Shown here in pieces: positions 1-8,408 of a DNA stretch of 48,419 nucleotides (position 1 is its first letter; each line of letters starts with the position of its first letter). Source of the stretch: Desulfobacteraceae bacterium (lineage in GTDB: Bacteria > Desulfobacterota > Desulfobacteria > Desulfobacterales > JAABRJ01). The notes under the pieces are model-generated. The model was given only the letters and a program-made list of their open reading frames with translations, was not told the DNA's origin and did not search any database. The stretch lies in NCBI GenBank assembly GCA_022340425.1, contig JAJDNY010000199.1, positions 1 through 48,419 on the forward strand, written 5' to 3'. A program made the position numbers and the translations under genes.

Positions 1-1206
1 TATCGGCAGCTTGGCCTGCCGGACCCGGAGACCATCGGCTACCGCTATCCCCACCAGGTCTCCGGGGGGCAGTTGCAGCGCGCCATGGTGGCCATGGCCA
101 TGGCCACCGACCCGGATATCATCATCTTCGACGAGCCCACCACGGCTCTGGACGTGACCACCCAGATCGAGGTCCTGGCCGCCATCAAGAACGTCATCCA
201 GCAGCTCAACACGGCCGCCATCTATATCACCCACGATCTGGCGGTGGTGGCTCAGCTGGCCGACCGCATCATGGTCCTGCGCCACGGCAACCTGGTGGAA
301 GAGGGCGCGGCCCGAGAGATGCTGGAAAACCCGCAGAAGGAATACACCCGCCGGCTGCTGTCGGTGCGAGGTCTGCGCGAGGACAAGGCTCAGGCCGCCG
401 CAGACCGCGACGTGATCCTGGACGTTCAGAACGTCTCCGCCAGCTACGTCAAGGGCGTCAACATCGTGGAAGACATCAACCTCAGGATACGACGGCGCAA
501 AACCGTGGCCGTCGTGGGGGAATCCGGCAGCGGCAAGACCACCGTGGCCCGGGTGATCACCGGCCTGCTGCCAGCGCACCAGGGTAAAATCGTTTTTGAC
601 GGTCAGGAGCTCTCGCCGGATCTGCAGTCGCGAAAGCGCGAAAGCCTCCAGCGCCTGCAGATGATCTACCAGATGCCGGACGTGGCGCTCAACCCGCGCC
701 AGAAGATCCGCAAGATCATCGGGCGGCCGCTGGCCTTCTACTTCGGCATCGGCGGCCGAAAAGCCCTGGAGCGGATCCAGGAGCTGCTGCGTCTGGTGGA
801 GCTGCCCGAAAACTATGCCGATCGCTACCCCTCGGAGCTTTCCGGGGGCGAAAAGCAGCGTATCTGCATCGCCCGGGCGCTGGCCGCCAACCCCGACCTG
901 GTGATTTGCGACGAGATCACCTCGGCGCTGGACCAGCTGGTGGCCGAGGGCATTCTGAAACTGCTGCAGAACCTTCAGAACGATCTGGGGGTTTCCTATC
1001 TTTTCATCACCCACGACCTGGCGACGGTCAAGGCCATCGCCGACGAGATCGTGGTTATGCTAAACGGCCGTATCGTGGAGCAGGGCGCCAAGGGTGAGAT
1101 CCTCAGGCCGCCTCACCACGAGTACACCGAACTGCTGCTCTCCTCGGTGCCGGAAATGGATCCCGACTGGCTGGACAACCTTCTGGAGGAACGCACCACC
1201 AACTGA
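1..1206 (+). CDS. Tandem ABC transporter ATP-binding protein, peptide/nickel type (5' partial)
   Basis: The frame is open from base 1, so the N-terminus lies outside the window; 401 residues are visible. Two ATPase domains are fused. The first shows only its end: signature VSGGQ near residue 20 and Walker B IIIFDEP. The second is complete: Walker A GESGSGKT near residue 172, signature LSGGEKQR, Walker B LVICDE and switch His in ITHD. The C-terminus has the oligopeptide-transporter style extension seen in DppD/DppF, OppD/OppF and NikD/NikE proteins; fused pairs such as GsiA and YejF are known. It would energise import through inner-membrane permeases encoded upstream, not visible here. The substrate cannot be told from this fragment. 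A perfect terminator follows. Confidence 0.93.
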   Translation, partial: YRQLGLPDPETIGYRYPHQVSGGQLQRAMVAMAMATDPDIIIFDEPTTALDVTTQIEVLAAIKNVIQQLNTAAIYITHDLAVVAQLADRIMVLRHGNLVEEGAAREMLENPQKEYTRRLLSVRGLREDKAQAAADRDVILDVQNVSASYVKGVNIVEDINLRIRRRKTVAVVGESGSGKTTVARVITGLLPAHQGKIVFDGQELSPDLQSRKRESLQRLQMIYQMPDVALNPRQKIRKIIGRPLAFYFGIGGRKALERIQELLRLVELPENYADRYPSELSGGEKQRICIARALAANPDLVICDEITSALDQLVAEGILKLLQNLQNDLGVSYLFITHDLATVKAIADEIVVMLNGRIVEQGAKGEILRPPHHEYTELLLSSVPEMDPDWLDNLLEERTTN

Positions 1207-1270
1207 CCCGGCCCATCGCCCGCTGGGAAAAATTACGTCCGCTGGATGACCGGCGCGGCATCCAAATAGA

Positions 1271-1303
1271 AAGGAGCGGCACCCGCGGGTGCCGCTCCTT
1301 TTT
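1271..1303 (+). terminator. Intrinsic terminator after the ABC ATPase
   Basis: A perfect 30-base palindrome (1271-1300) with arm AAGGAGCGGCACCCG is followed by TTT. It lies 65 bases past the ATPase stop. Being symmetric, it has A residues on its left and could also act on the minus strand. Confidence 0.85.
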
Positions 1304-1375
1304 CACGCTGGGCGAAGGCACGGCCGCAGACCGCGCAATAACGGTCGCCGCAGTGGACTTCGTCTGGGGCCCGAA

Positions 1376-1699
1376 TCAGCGCAGGGCTGAGCGGGGGGCT
1401 TTGCCGGCGAGGGGGTTGTAGAGCTTCATGATCGCGAATTTCATCACATCCAGGGTTTTCATGTCCGATACAATGCCGACCAGCTTCTCCTCGGCATCCG
1501 GCGGCAGCACGCAGGCCTTGGTGGCGTCAAAGGTCAGGTCCGGAAAGCCTTTGACCAGCTTTTTCTGGTCTTTGGCGGTCATCGGCACCTGGATCGCCTG
1601 CTTGCCTCCGATCTCTACGGCCTTGTCCGCCAAACCGGCGGCCTCGATCTTCTTGAGTTTGGCATCATCCAAAAAGACATTGATAAAGAAATCCGACAT
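1376..1699 (-). CDS. Small conserved-looking protein of unknown function (107 aa)
   Basis: I do not recognise a family. The protein is soluble, has no signal peptide or membrane segment, and is rich in Lys, Asp and Ala, with one Cys near residue 63. The start is supported by GGGAGG eight bases before the ATG. A TTGACA hexamer on the minus strand (1782-1787) with a weak TAGGGA 17 bases on could be its promoter. It stands alone, transcribed towards the palindromic terminator at 1271-1300, which may end both transcripts. Coding status rests on codon bias like its neighbours and on the clear ribosome binding site. Confidence 0.7.
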   Translation of the reverse strand: MSDFFINVFLDDAKLKKIEAAGLADKAVEIGGKQAIQVPMTAKDQKKLVKGFPDLTFDATKACVLPPDAEEKLVGIVSDMKTLDVMKFAIMKLYNPLAGKAPRSALR

Positions 1700-2122
1700 G
1701 TTTTTTCCTCCCGTTGTGATTGGCTGAAATTAAAGGTAAAGGCCCCAAACCGTCCAATTCCCTATTCGAGACGGCGGGGGGTGTCAAGCCAAGAATTCCC
1801 CCGATGGCGGGAGAAATTAAAATCGTGTGCCATTGTAAACGATAGGTGTGCGCCCGCGGCCGACCGGTTGCGCCGGTTTGATGGAGGCCTGCGGGATCGT
1901 ACCGGCTCCTTTCTCCAGAGCGCAGTGAAGCTTTTCCATCTTGCAATGAACGGAAAAATATTTCAAGAATAAATGACTCGTTGGCCCCGCCGCTTCAGGC
2001 CGCCGCGCCGGGGATGGGCCCGTTTGGCGGTCCTGCGAGCCTGCAGCCAGCGCTTTGGCGCCTGACCCAAAGCGCGCCAAGGGAGCGCAAAAATCGAAAC
2101 GGATATCAAGATAACGGGGCCC
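1700..2122. other. Intergenic region, 423 bases, no gene seen
   Basis: The left part probably holds the promoter of the 107 aa gene: minus-strand TTGACA at 1782-1787, then 17 bases and TAGGGA. The stretch 1925-1980 is AT-rich and may hold the promoter of the GNAT gene at 2123, but no convincing -35/-10 pair is visible. Open frames here lack a ribosome site and look like chance. Confidence 0.5.
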
Positions 2123-2608
2123 GTGCCCGGCGCCTGTGCGCGCATCGCCGCCTTGCATGCGGACTATTACGGCCGCAACTGGGGTTTCGGCGCGGTTTTC
2201 AAAGAGACCATCACCGACGGCGTGACCGCTTTCCTGGAGCGCTTCGACCCGCGGCGGGACGGTTTTTGGACGGTCTGCGTGAAGGGGGAGGTGGTGGGGG
2301 CCATCGCCATCGATGCTATTCACGCCGAAAGCGAAGGGGCGCACCTGCGCTGGTTTATTCTCAGCGAAGACCTGCGGGGCCGCGGCCTGGGCAACCGCCT
2401 GCTCTCCCTGGCGATCGCCTTTTGCCGCGAGCGGGGCTACGGGCGCGTCTACCTGTGGACCTTCGAAGGCCTGCTGGCGGCCCGGCACCTCTATCAAAAA
2501 TATGGCTTCCGCCTCGTAGAGGCGCGACCGGGCAGCCAGTGGGGCCTGGAGGTGATGGAGCAGCGGTTCGTTCTGGATCTGACGGTCAGCCCGCCCAACC
2601 CCCCATAG
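2123..2608 (+). CDS. GNAT family N-acetyltransferase
   Basis: About 161 residues with the GNAT acetyl-CoA site: the beta4 strand around residues 75-82 (LRWFILS), the pyrophosphate loop LRGRGLGNRL near residue 87, and the C-terminal HLYQKYGFR motif typical of MarR-linked GNATs. It would transfer acetyl from acetyl-CoA to an amine; the substrate is unknown. The GTG at 2123 is the first usual start codon after an in-frame stop at 2063. Family-like sequence (IKITGP) seems to begin before it, and GGGAG at 2081-2085 sits eight bases ahead of an ATC at 2093, so the true start is uncertain. It is followed by a metallo-hydrolase gene on the same strand. Confidence 0.85.
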   Translation: MPGACARIAALHADYYGRNWGFGAVFKETITDGVTAFLERFDPRRDGFWTVCVKGEVVGAIAIDAIHAESEGAHLRWFILSEDLRGRGLGNRLLSLAIAFCRERGYGRVYLWTFEGLLAARHLYQKYGFRLVEARPGSQWGLEVMEQRFVLDLTVSPPNPP

Positions 2609-2688
2609 GCCGCCGCGCACCTCGGGCTTGGGTCGGTTTTCGTGGCCGCGAGCGGCAGCAATGAAACTTCAAAAGCCGGGGTAAAACT

Positions 2689-3369
2689 GTGCAAATCATC
2701 GAAGATATCTGGCAGGTGGGCGGCGAGGGCCTGACGGCGCCGGGCGATGCGGCCGTCTATCTGGTCCGCTTCGGCCCTCAGGCGGCGCTGATCGACGCCG
2801 GCTGCGGGCCGGGCCATCAGCGGCTGGTGGAAAACGTGTTCGCCTGCCTGCCGCCCGGCACGGCTGTTACCCACCTGCTGCTGACCCACTGCCACTTCGA
2901 CCACAGCGGCGGCGCTGCGGTCCTTCGCGAGCACTACGGCTGCCGCATCATTGCCCACGCCAAAGACGCCGCCTTCCTGGAGGCGGGCGACGACCGGGTC
3001 ACCGCCGCCGCCTGGTACGGCGCCCGCATGCGGCCGTTGACCGTCGATCACCGGATCACGGCCAGTCGGGAAACCATCGCTGTCGGCGACGGCATGCTGA
3101 CCGCCCACCACTGCCCCGGCCACTCCCCCGGATCGCTGGTCTTCACCACCCGCCGCCACGGGCGGACCGTGCTCTTTGCCCAGGACGTCCACGGCCCGCT
3201 GCACCCCTCCCTGCTTTCGGATGCCGCCCAATACCGCGATTCGCTCCGGTACCTGCTGGAACTGGAAGCCGACATCCTCTGCGAGGGCCACTTCGGCGTC
3301 CACCAGGGGCGCGTGGCCGTCAAGAATTTCATTCGCCGCTATCTCCATGCGACCGACCAGGGCCTTTGA
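2689..3369 (+). CDS. MBL-fold metallo-hydrolase
   Basis: Metallo-beta-lactamase superfamily protein of 226 residues. The zinc motif HxHxDH is altered at its first position but readable as THCHFDHSGG near residues 66-75; later ligands are the His in CPGHSPG (about residue 144), the Asp in FAQDVHG and the His in CEGHFG near residue 200. This pattern is that of glyoxalase-II-like thioester or ester hydrolases of the cytoplasm; the substrate is not predictable. It starts with GTG, with GGGG seven bases before. It follows the GNAT by 80 bases and may share its transcript. It does not look like PhnP. Confidence 0.88.
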   Translation: MQIIEDIWQVGGEGLTAPGDAAVYLVRFGPQAALIDAGCGPGHQRLVENVFACLPPGTAVTHLLLTHCHFDHSGGAAVLREHYGCRIIAHAKDAAFLEAGDDRVTAAAWYGARMRPLTVDHRITASRETIAVGDGMLTAHHCPGHSPGSLVFTTRRHGRTVLFAQDVHGPLHPSLLSDAAQYRDSLRYLLELEADILCEGHFGVHQGRVAVKNFIRRYLHATDQGL

Positions 3370-3381
3370 GGTTTCAAGCCG

Positions 3382-3747
3382 TCACTGCGGGGGAAATGCG
3401 CACGGCCCGAAACGACCGACAGCCGCCCCCTGGGGGGGTGTCCATCGGGGGGCGCCGCTGGGTGGCATGTCGCTGGCCGGTTGGACGGGTTTTGGAATCT
3501 TTGAGGGGGTTTTCAACCCTTTCGTGTCGTCGCCGGCGCGCTTTGGAGAAGCATCGTGTTCCTGATGGATTATCCTTTGCCAGCGATCGCCATATCCGCG
3601 GCCTGTTTCACCGATGCCCATCTGTCTGGCCCAGATTCGGACCGCTTTTGTGGCCAGGCCCTGGGAAATGGCCCAGGCCTCGAAGAAGTTTTCCAAGGAC
3701 TTTTTTTGAAGATCGATGAAAACCCTTGCCATTAACGCCGCATCCAT
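3382..3747 (-). CDS. Small phasin-like protein (tentative)
   Basis: A 121-residue protein with a strong ribosome site (AAGGAG, six bases before the ATG). Residues 1-45 look like an amphipathic helix rich in Phe, Leu, Lys and Trp (for example LQKKSLENFFEAW), as in small phasins that coat polyhydroxyalkanoate granules. The last 50 residues are Pro-, Gly- and Lys-rich and probably disordered. A PHA synthase lies in the same window (46088-47791) but 42 kb away, so the link is only suggestive. It is transcribed convergently to the MBL hydrolase, with 12 bases between the two stop codons. If not a phasin, it is simply an unknown small helical protein. Confidence 0.55.
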   Translation of the reverse strand: MDAALMARVFIDLQKKSLENFFEAWAISQGLATKAVRIWARQMGIGETGRGYGDRWQRIIHQEHDASPKRAGDDTKGLKTPSKIPKPVQPASDMPPSGAPRWTPPQGAAVGRFGPCAFPPQ

Positions 3748-3871
3748 GGCGCACTCCTTTCGGGCAGACCTTTTTAGGGGTCCAAATTGCTCAGTTTACC
3801 GGCTATCCACCGGGATAAGATTGTTTTCTTGAAAAAGGCCACCGTCCCAAGCCAGGGCGCGGGTCCTGCCG

Positions 3872-4372
3872 TTACACCACGTTACCCAACAAAAAACGCA
3901 CGAGCGCCGCTTGAATGCATTCCGGAAGGGTTTCCATGTGGTGGCGGCAGTCCGGGCAAAAAAGCAGCCCGCTTCCGGGATGCCGAAACAGTTCGTCGGC
4001 GCCCCTTTGTTCACAAAAATCGCAGGCCCGGCCGGCAGCGGAAACAATCGGCCCACAGGCGAAGGCCCTCCTTGGGGTGAATTCCACACCAATGCCATAA
4101 CGCGGGGCTTCATCGTTCGCCACCTGATCGCACCATTTAACCCTGGCCCTGAGACCATCATCGGGGTCGGTTTCAACCCCGCTAGGGTAATGCCCCATGA
4201 CTTTTATGGACAGAACCGATTGGGGGGGCAGGGGAGCGTCCGCTTCAAAATACATTCCGTCCGGACAGCTGTTGAGCATGACGCCGCGGCGATAGCCTCT
4301 GGCACCGCCGCCAGATAGAACCGGCACCCGGTCGGACTTCCGGGTGAATTTTCTTCCCGTCGGGGTGGTCAT
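3872..4372 (-). CDS. PilZ-domain protein with C-terminal zinc ribbon
   Basis: 166 residues. The N-terminal part is a PilZ domain, the usual bacterial c-di-GMP receptor: RKSDR (RxxxR) near residue 12, then NSCPDG, which stands where D/N-x-S-x-x-G is expected but has Cys for Ser, and the closing strand RYGIGVEF near residue 96. The C-terminal part holds CDFC and CPDC spaced by 18 residues, a zinc-ribbon arrangement. No membrane segment or signal peptide. The start is supported by GGAGGCGAG about ten bases before the ATG. It probably senses c-di-GMP and acts through its zinc ribbon on a protein or nucleic acid partner; the target is unknown. Confidence 0.8.
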   Translation of the reverse strand: MTTPTGRKFTRKSDRVPVLSGGGARGYRRGVMLNSCPDGMYFEADAPLPPQSVLSIKVMGHYPSGVETDPDDGLRARVKWCDQVANDEAPRYGIGVEFTPRRAFACGPIVSAAGRACDFCEQRGADELFRHPGSGLLFCPDCRHHMETLPECIQAALVRFLLGNVV

Positions 4373-4581
4373 TTCGCCAACTCGCCTCCAATCCCGTTTT
4401 GCGCTTGGATGTCAAAAGTCCGCCGGCGCCTGTCTTTGCACCGCGGAAGGTATTTGAGGGCTTTTGTCCCATAAAAAGATGAAATCAAAATTAGGTTTGG
4501 GTTGGTTTTTCGTTTTGGCTGGGCTCGCGACACACTTTTTTAAAGGGCAGGCCACGGGGAATTGTCCGCGATGGGGACTCT

Positions 4582-4601
4582 GAACCGACCTGGGGCGGTT
4601 C
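4582..4601. terminator. Weak hairpin downstream of the phosphatase gene
   Basis: GAACCG and CGGTTC (6 bp, 8-base loop) lie 17 bases beyond the minus-strand stop at 4618. No T tract follows, so termination here would be weak or Rho-dependent. Confidence 0.3.
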
Positions 4602-4617
4602 GAAATCGATTAGCGCT

Positions 4618-5484
4618 TCAGGCGGCCCGGGGGTCACCCGTCACCCGCGGCCGCGGGGGCTCGTCGCTGGCCCCGTCACGACGAGGGCTCATGATTTCGG
4701 ACAACGGTTGCCCGATCCAGCTGTAATGCGGCTGGATCCCCAGCAGATGGGCGATGGTGGGCGCCGTATCCAGGATGCTGACCGGCGCCGCGATGCGGTG
4801 CCCGGGACGCACATCGGGCCCCCAGGCGATCCATGGGATGGTCAGGTTCTCGGGGGTGGCCTCCTGGTGGTGGGTTCCGGACCCGCCGTGGTCGCTTTGC
4901 AGGATGATGTGGGTTGCGCCGGTCATGCCCGCCTCGTCCAGCGCGGCTTTCAGGGTGCCGACGGCCCGGTCGGCTGCCGAGAGGGCATCGAAATAGGCCG
5001 GCGACATCCAGCCGGCCGCGTGACCGGCCTGGTCGACGCCCTCGAGGTAGACAAAGAGAAGCGCCGGCTTGAAACTGACCAGACAGGCCGCCGCGGCCCG
5101 GGCGAGGTGGAGATCGCCATCGGCGCGCTGCAGGGTGTTGAGGTAATAAACGAAATCCAGGGCTTCGGGGGGCGCGAGGTTTCTCAGGTGCTCCCAGCTG
5201 TAGACCGCCGCGGTGAACAGGCCGTTGTACTTGGCCACCTCGAAAAGGCCGGCGGTTGCTGGCGATGGATGGGGCCGGCCGGTGTTGGTCAGCACATTGT
5301 GGCCGATGGGCTTCTGAGAGGTGAAAAGTGAGTAATGGGCCGGCAGGGTGAGCGACGGCGACACGGTTTCAGCGCTCATGGAAGCCGCGCCGGCGGCCGC
5401 CAGGGCATCGATGTTAGGCGTGGCGCCGCGCTGCAGGGCGTCCGGACGGCAGCCGTCGATGAGGATCAGAATGACGTGGGGCAT
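4618..5484 (-). CDS. Alkaline-phosphatase-superfamily hydrolase (NPP / phosphonoacetate-hydrolase-like)
   Basis: 288 residues in the nucleotide pyrophosphatase/phosphodiesterase branch. Visible metal and catalytic positions: Asp10 (LILIDG), nucleophile Thr46 (SPSLTLPAH), Asp151 and His155 (EGVDQAGHAAG), Asp198 and His199 (SDHGG), and a His pair at 205-206. Members cleave phosphodiesters, phosphomonoesters or phosphonates such as phosphonoacetate. There is no signal peptide, so it acts in the cytoplasm. Its start overlaps the end of the upstream permease gene by 71 bases, which ties it to the ABC importer and suggests that it processes the imported compound. The exact substrate cannot be read from sequence. 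Confidence 0.88.
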   Translation of the reverse strand: MPHVILILIDGCRPDALQRGATPNIDALAAAGAASMSAETVSPSLTLPAHYSLFTSQKPIGHNVLTNTGRPHPSPATAGLFEVAKYNGLFTAAVYSWEHLRNLAPPEALDFVYYLNTLQRADGDLHLARAAAACLVSFKPALLFVYLEGVDQAGHAAGWMSPAYFDALSAADRAVGTLKAALDEAGMTGATHIILQSDHGGSGTHHQEATPENLTIPWIAWGPDVRPGHRIAAPVSILDTAPTIAHLLGIQPHYSWIGQPLSEIMSPRRDGASDEPPRPRVTGDPRAA

Positions 5485-6304
5485 CTGTTTTTTTGCTCCG
5501 CATGAATTTCAGGCGACCTTCCCGGACCCGGCAGTACTCGTAGAGCACGGCTCCGGCAACGGTCAGGGTGATAAATATCACGGCCAGGGCGTTCATGGCC
5601 GGGCTGATGAAGACCCGCAGCTTGGTGCCGATGTAAATGGGCAAGGTCTGCTGGAAGCCGATCGCAAACAGCGTGGTGTTGTAGTTCTCAAAAGACTGCA
5701 TGAAGGCCAGAACCGCCGAAGATACCAAGGCCGGCCTGAGGAATGGCAGGGTGATTTTTAGAAAGACCTGCAGATGGGTCCCCCCCAAATCAAAGGCGGC
5801 CTCCTCCTGGGTGCGGTCAAACCGCTGCAACCGGGCCATAATCAGCAGCATGCAGTAGGCGCTGATGAAAGTGGCCTGTCCCATGACGGCCGTCCAGAGG
5901 CCGCCGCTGACGTGGAACCATCGGTCCCAGAAAAGAAAGGTCGAGATGCCCAGAATGATGCCCGGCGTCAGGATGGGGGAGACCAGGAGGGCGTAGCAGA
6001 CGTCCCGGGCCCGGAAATGCAGGCGGGTCAGAAACAGCGCGCCCGCCAGCCCGATGGGGACTGCGATGGCGACCACGGCGCCGCCGACGACAAAGCTGTT
6101 TTGCAGGGCCGGCCACAATTGGTCGTCGGCATACAGGTGCCGAAACCATTTCAGGGTGAATCCCTCCCAGGGGGTAACCTGGGGGATGCTGCTGCGGTTG
6201 AAGGCCACGATGCCCATGAACAGCAGCGGAAGGAAAAGGTAGGTGAAGAACAGGGTAATGTAGGCGGCGCTGGTGAAGCGACGGACCGTGCGGCTGGACA
6301 TCAT
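5414..6304 (-). CDS. ABC transporter permease, PotC/PhnV type
   Basis: 296 residues with about six membrane helices and the EAA loop (EEAAFDLGG near residue 176) that docks the ATPase. It belongs to the spermidine/putrescine - iron - 2-aminoethylphosphonate permease family. The start is fixed by an ATGA overlap with the preceding permease (6301-6304). A basic, Arg-rich tail of about 30 residues follows the last helix and overlaps the phosphatase start. The codons are GC-rich like those of the neighbours. It forms the channel with the gene product at 6301-7194. Confidence 0.92.
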   Translation of the reverse strand: MMSSRTVRRFTSAAYITLFFTYLFLPLLFMGIVAFNRSSIPQVTPWEGFTLKWFRHLYADDQLWPALQNSFVVGGAVVAIAVPIGLAGALFLTRLHFRARDVCYALLVSPILTPGIILGISTFLFWDRWFHVSGGLWTAVMGQATFISAYCMLLIMARLQRFDRTQEEAAFDLGGTHLQVFLKITLPFLRPALVSSAVLAFMQSFENYNTTLFAIGFQQTLPIYIGTKLRVFISPAMNALAVIFITLTVAGAVLYEYCRVREGRLKFMRSKKTDAPRHSDPHRRLPSGRPAARRHA

Positions 6305-7194
6305 TGGGCGAGCTCTTCCAGCCTGAGCCGAAACACCTTCAGCATCAGAAAAACGAATGCCAGGCAGAGGCCGGCCAGCACGGTGGCATAGGCCGCGCCC
6401 TGGTTCCAGTTGGCGGTTTCGAAATTGGTATAGATGATTTCGGTGAACCAGAAACTGCTCGGGCTGCCCAGGAGCTGCGGGGCGGCGATGGAGCCGGCCG
6501 CCAGCATGAAGGTCATGATGCACCCGACGGCAATGCCGGGCTTGGCATGCGGGATGACGATATCCCGGTGGATCCTCGCCCGGGACGCTCCCAGGTCCCG
6601 GGCCGCCTCCAGCTGGTGGCGATCGAGGCTCTCCATGGCGTTGTAAAGTGGAAAGATCATGAAAAGCACATAGGCATATGCCATTCCGAGGATCACGGCG
6701 CCGTTTCCGGCGCGGAAGTTTACGGGCTCGGCGATCACACCGAGCTGCATCAGCAGGTGGTTGAAGAGCCCCCGGTCGGCCAAAATCAGCTGCCAGGCGA
6801 ACAGGCGCAGCAGCTCGTTGATCCAGTAGGGGATGATCAGCCCGATCATCAGCCACCTGCGCGGGGCGGCCCGGGCGACCTTGGCAAGGTGAAACGATAT
6901 CGGGTAGCAGATCACCAGGGCAGCCAGGGTGACGACGATGCTCGACCAGATGGTTTTGAGGAAAATGGTTCGGTGCAGCCCGTTGGCCAAAAGTTGGCCG
7001 TAGTTCTTCAGGGTCCAGACGTCTTTGGGCCCCCCGAGCTCCCGCAAAGGCAGCAGCGGCCGGAGGGAAAAGTCGATCATAATCAGCTGCGGGACGAGAA
7101 TCATGAAGAGCAGCCACACCCCGAGGGCGACCACCACATAGGCCCACCCGATGGGCCCGAAGGCCCGTAGGCCCTCTCGCCAGAGCCTAACCAT
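6301..7194 (-). CDS. ABC transporter permease, PotB/PhnU type
   Basis: 297 residues, six predicted membrane helices, the first around residues 17-40. The EAA motif is LEAARDLGASRARIH near residue 195. It is the first of two permeases in the operon; its ribosome site (GGAG, nine bases before the ATG) lies inside the ATPase gene, whose end it overlaps by eight bases. As in PotB-type proteins, an extracytoplasmic loop follows the first helix. It pairs with the next permease to import the ligand delivered by the Tat-exported binding protein at 8409-9575. Confidence 0.92.
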   Translation of the reverse strand: MVRLWREGLRAFGPIGWAYVVVALGVWLLFMILVPQLIMIDFSLRPLLPLRELGGPKDVWTLKNYGQLLANGLHRTIFLKTIWSSIVVTLAALVICYPISFHLAKVARAAPRRWLMIGLIIPYWINELLRLFAWQLILADRGLFNHLLMQLGVIAEPVNFRAGNGAVILGMAYAYVLFMIFPLYNAMESLDRHQLEAARDLGASRARIHRDIVIPHAKPGIAVGCIMTFMLAAGSIAAPQLLGSPSSFWFTEIIYTNFETANWNQGAAYATVLAGLCLAFVFLMLKVFRLRLEELAQ

Positions 7195-8278
7195 CGGCGC
7201 ACTCTCCGGACGGGAAGAGCAGGGCGTTTTCCGGTTTGAAGCCGATGCGGATATTTCCGCCGGCGGTCGCGGCCCACCCCTGGCCGTCGTTGTTGCAGCG
7301 CATGGTCAGGGTCTCGCCGCCGCGGGTTTTCAGGCGAATGGTGGTATACGCACCTTCGAAGCTGCGGCCGATGACGGTGCACTCCAGGGTGTTGGCGCCG
7401 TCGGGCGTCTGGTCCGCGACGAAAATGGCCTCGGGGCGCACGAAGGCGGTGCTCTTCGCCCCGTGGCCGAGGCCGGCGGGGTTTTGCCCGATGATCCGGC
7501 CCGAAGGGGTGTCGATCGAGGCTGCGCCGTTTTCAACCCCCGCGACGGTGCCGCACAGCCGGTTGGCCTCACCGACAAACGACGCCACGAAGGCGCTGCG
7601 GGGGGCGTTGTAGATCTTTTCCGGCGCGTCCACCTGCTCCAGCCGCCCCACCGACATCACCCCCACGCGGTCCGACATGGTGAAAGCCTCGCCCTGGTCG
7701 TGGGTGATATAGACAAAGGTCACGGCGGTTCGCCGCTGAATCTCCCGCAGGGCCAGACGCATATGCTTGCGCAGCTTCAGGTCCAGGGCCGAGAGCGGTT
7801 CGTCCAGGAGAAGGACGGCCGGCGCCACGGCCAGCGCCCGTGCGATGGCGACCCGCTGCTTCTGCCCGCCGGAGAGAGCGCTCACCGGGCTGTCCCCCGC
7901 GCCGGGGAGGTCGACCAGCTCCAGCAGGGCCGCCACCTTCTTTTCTCTTTCGGCTCGCCCAACCCCCCGGACTTCGAGACCGAAGCCGATATTTTGGGCC
8001 ACGCTCATGAGCGGGAAAAGCGCGAGGTTCTGAAAGATCATGGCGGTGGGACGCCTGTTGGGGCCGATGCCCCGCATGTTGCGGCCGTCGATCCGGATCT
8101 CGCCCGCAGACGGCTCCATGAAGCCCGAGATGAGGCGCAGGAGCGTGGTTTTGCCGCACCCCGAAGGCCCGAGGAAACTGAAGAACTCCCCGGCCTGGAT
8201 GTGGACGCGGATGTCACGGACGGCATCCACATCGCCGAAGCGCATGCTCACGTTGGCAATCTCTACATCCTGCCCCAT
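7187..8278 (-). CDS. ABC transporter ATP-binding protein, PotA/PhnT type
   Basis: 363 residues. Walker A is GPSGCGKTT near residue 37, signature ALSGGQKQR near residue 136, Walker B LLLDEPLSALD, and the switch His is in ITHDQ. The last 120 residues form the TOBE-type beta domain of the polyamine/iron/phosphonate ATPases. It couples ATP hydrolysis to import through the two permeases encoded next. ATG at 8278 was chosen; a TTG directly before it (8281) would add one residue. A purine-rich GGGGTGGG precedes it. It lies 130 bases after the binding-protein gene. Confidence 0.93.
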   Translation of the reverse strand: MGQDVEIANVSMRFGDVDAVRDIRVHIQAGEFFSFLGPSGCGKTTLLRLISGFMEPSAGEIRIDGRNMRGIGPNRRPTAMIFQNLALFPLMSVAQNIGFGLEVRGVGRAEREKKVAALLELVDLPGAGDSPVSALSGGQKQRVAIARALAVAPAVLLLDEPLSALDLKLRKHMRLALREIQRRTAVTFVYITHDQGEAFTMSDRVGVMSVGRLEQVDAPEKIYNAPRSAFVASFVGEANRLCGTVAGVENGAASIDTPSGRIIGQNPAGLGHGAKSTAFVRPEAIFVADQTPDGANTLECTVIGRSFEGAYTTIRLKTRGGETLTMRCNNDGQGWAATAGGNIRIGFKPENALLFPSGECADG

Positions 8279-8408
8279 CAACCCACCCCTGCGGGAGCGC
8301 CTTGGGCCGGCGTTCGCCGGACGGGAATCAGCTTCCCGCCGGCCGCCACGACGCTTTGGGCGGTCCCCCCTATTTCAGGCTGGATTCCCCCTGAACCGTC
8401 GCGGCCCA

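Noticed and set aside
1981-2664. Open frame of 227 codons over the GNAT gene
   Set aside because: Low-complexity Arg/Gly/Pro sequence typical of a shadow frame of GC-rich DNA; the GNAT frame has real motifs.
2689-3369. MBL hydrolase as the missing PhnP
   Set aside because: Motifs and length fit the glyoxalase-II-like group; it is not near the phn operon and lacks PhnP features.
3841-3892. Minus-strand sequence at the PilZ gene end resembling a tRNA D-arm and a Pro-type anticodon loop
   Set aside because: The anticodon stem does not pair and no T-arm follows; part of it is coding sequence.
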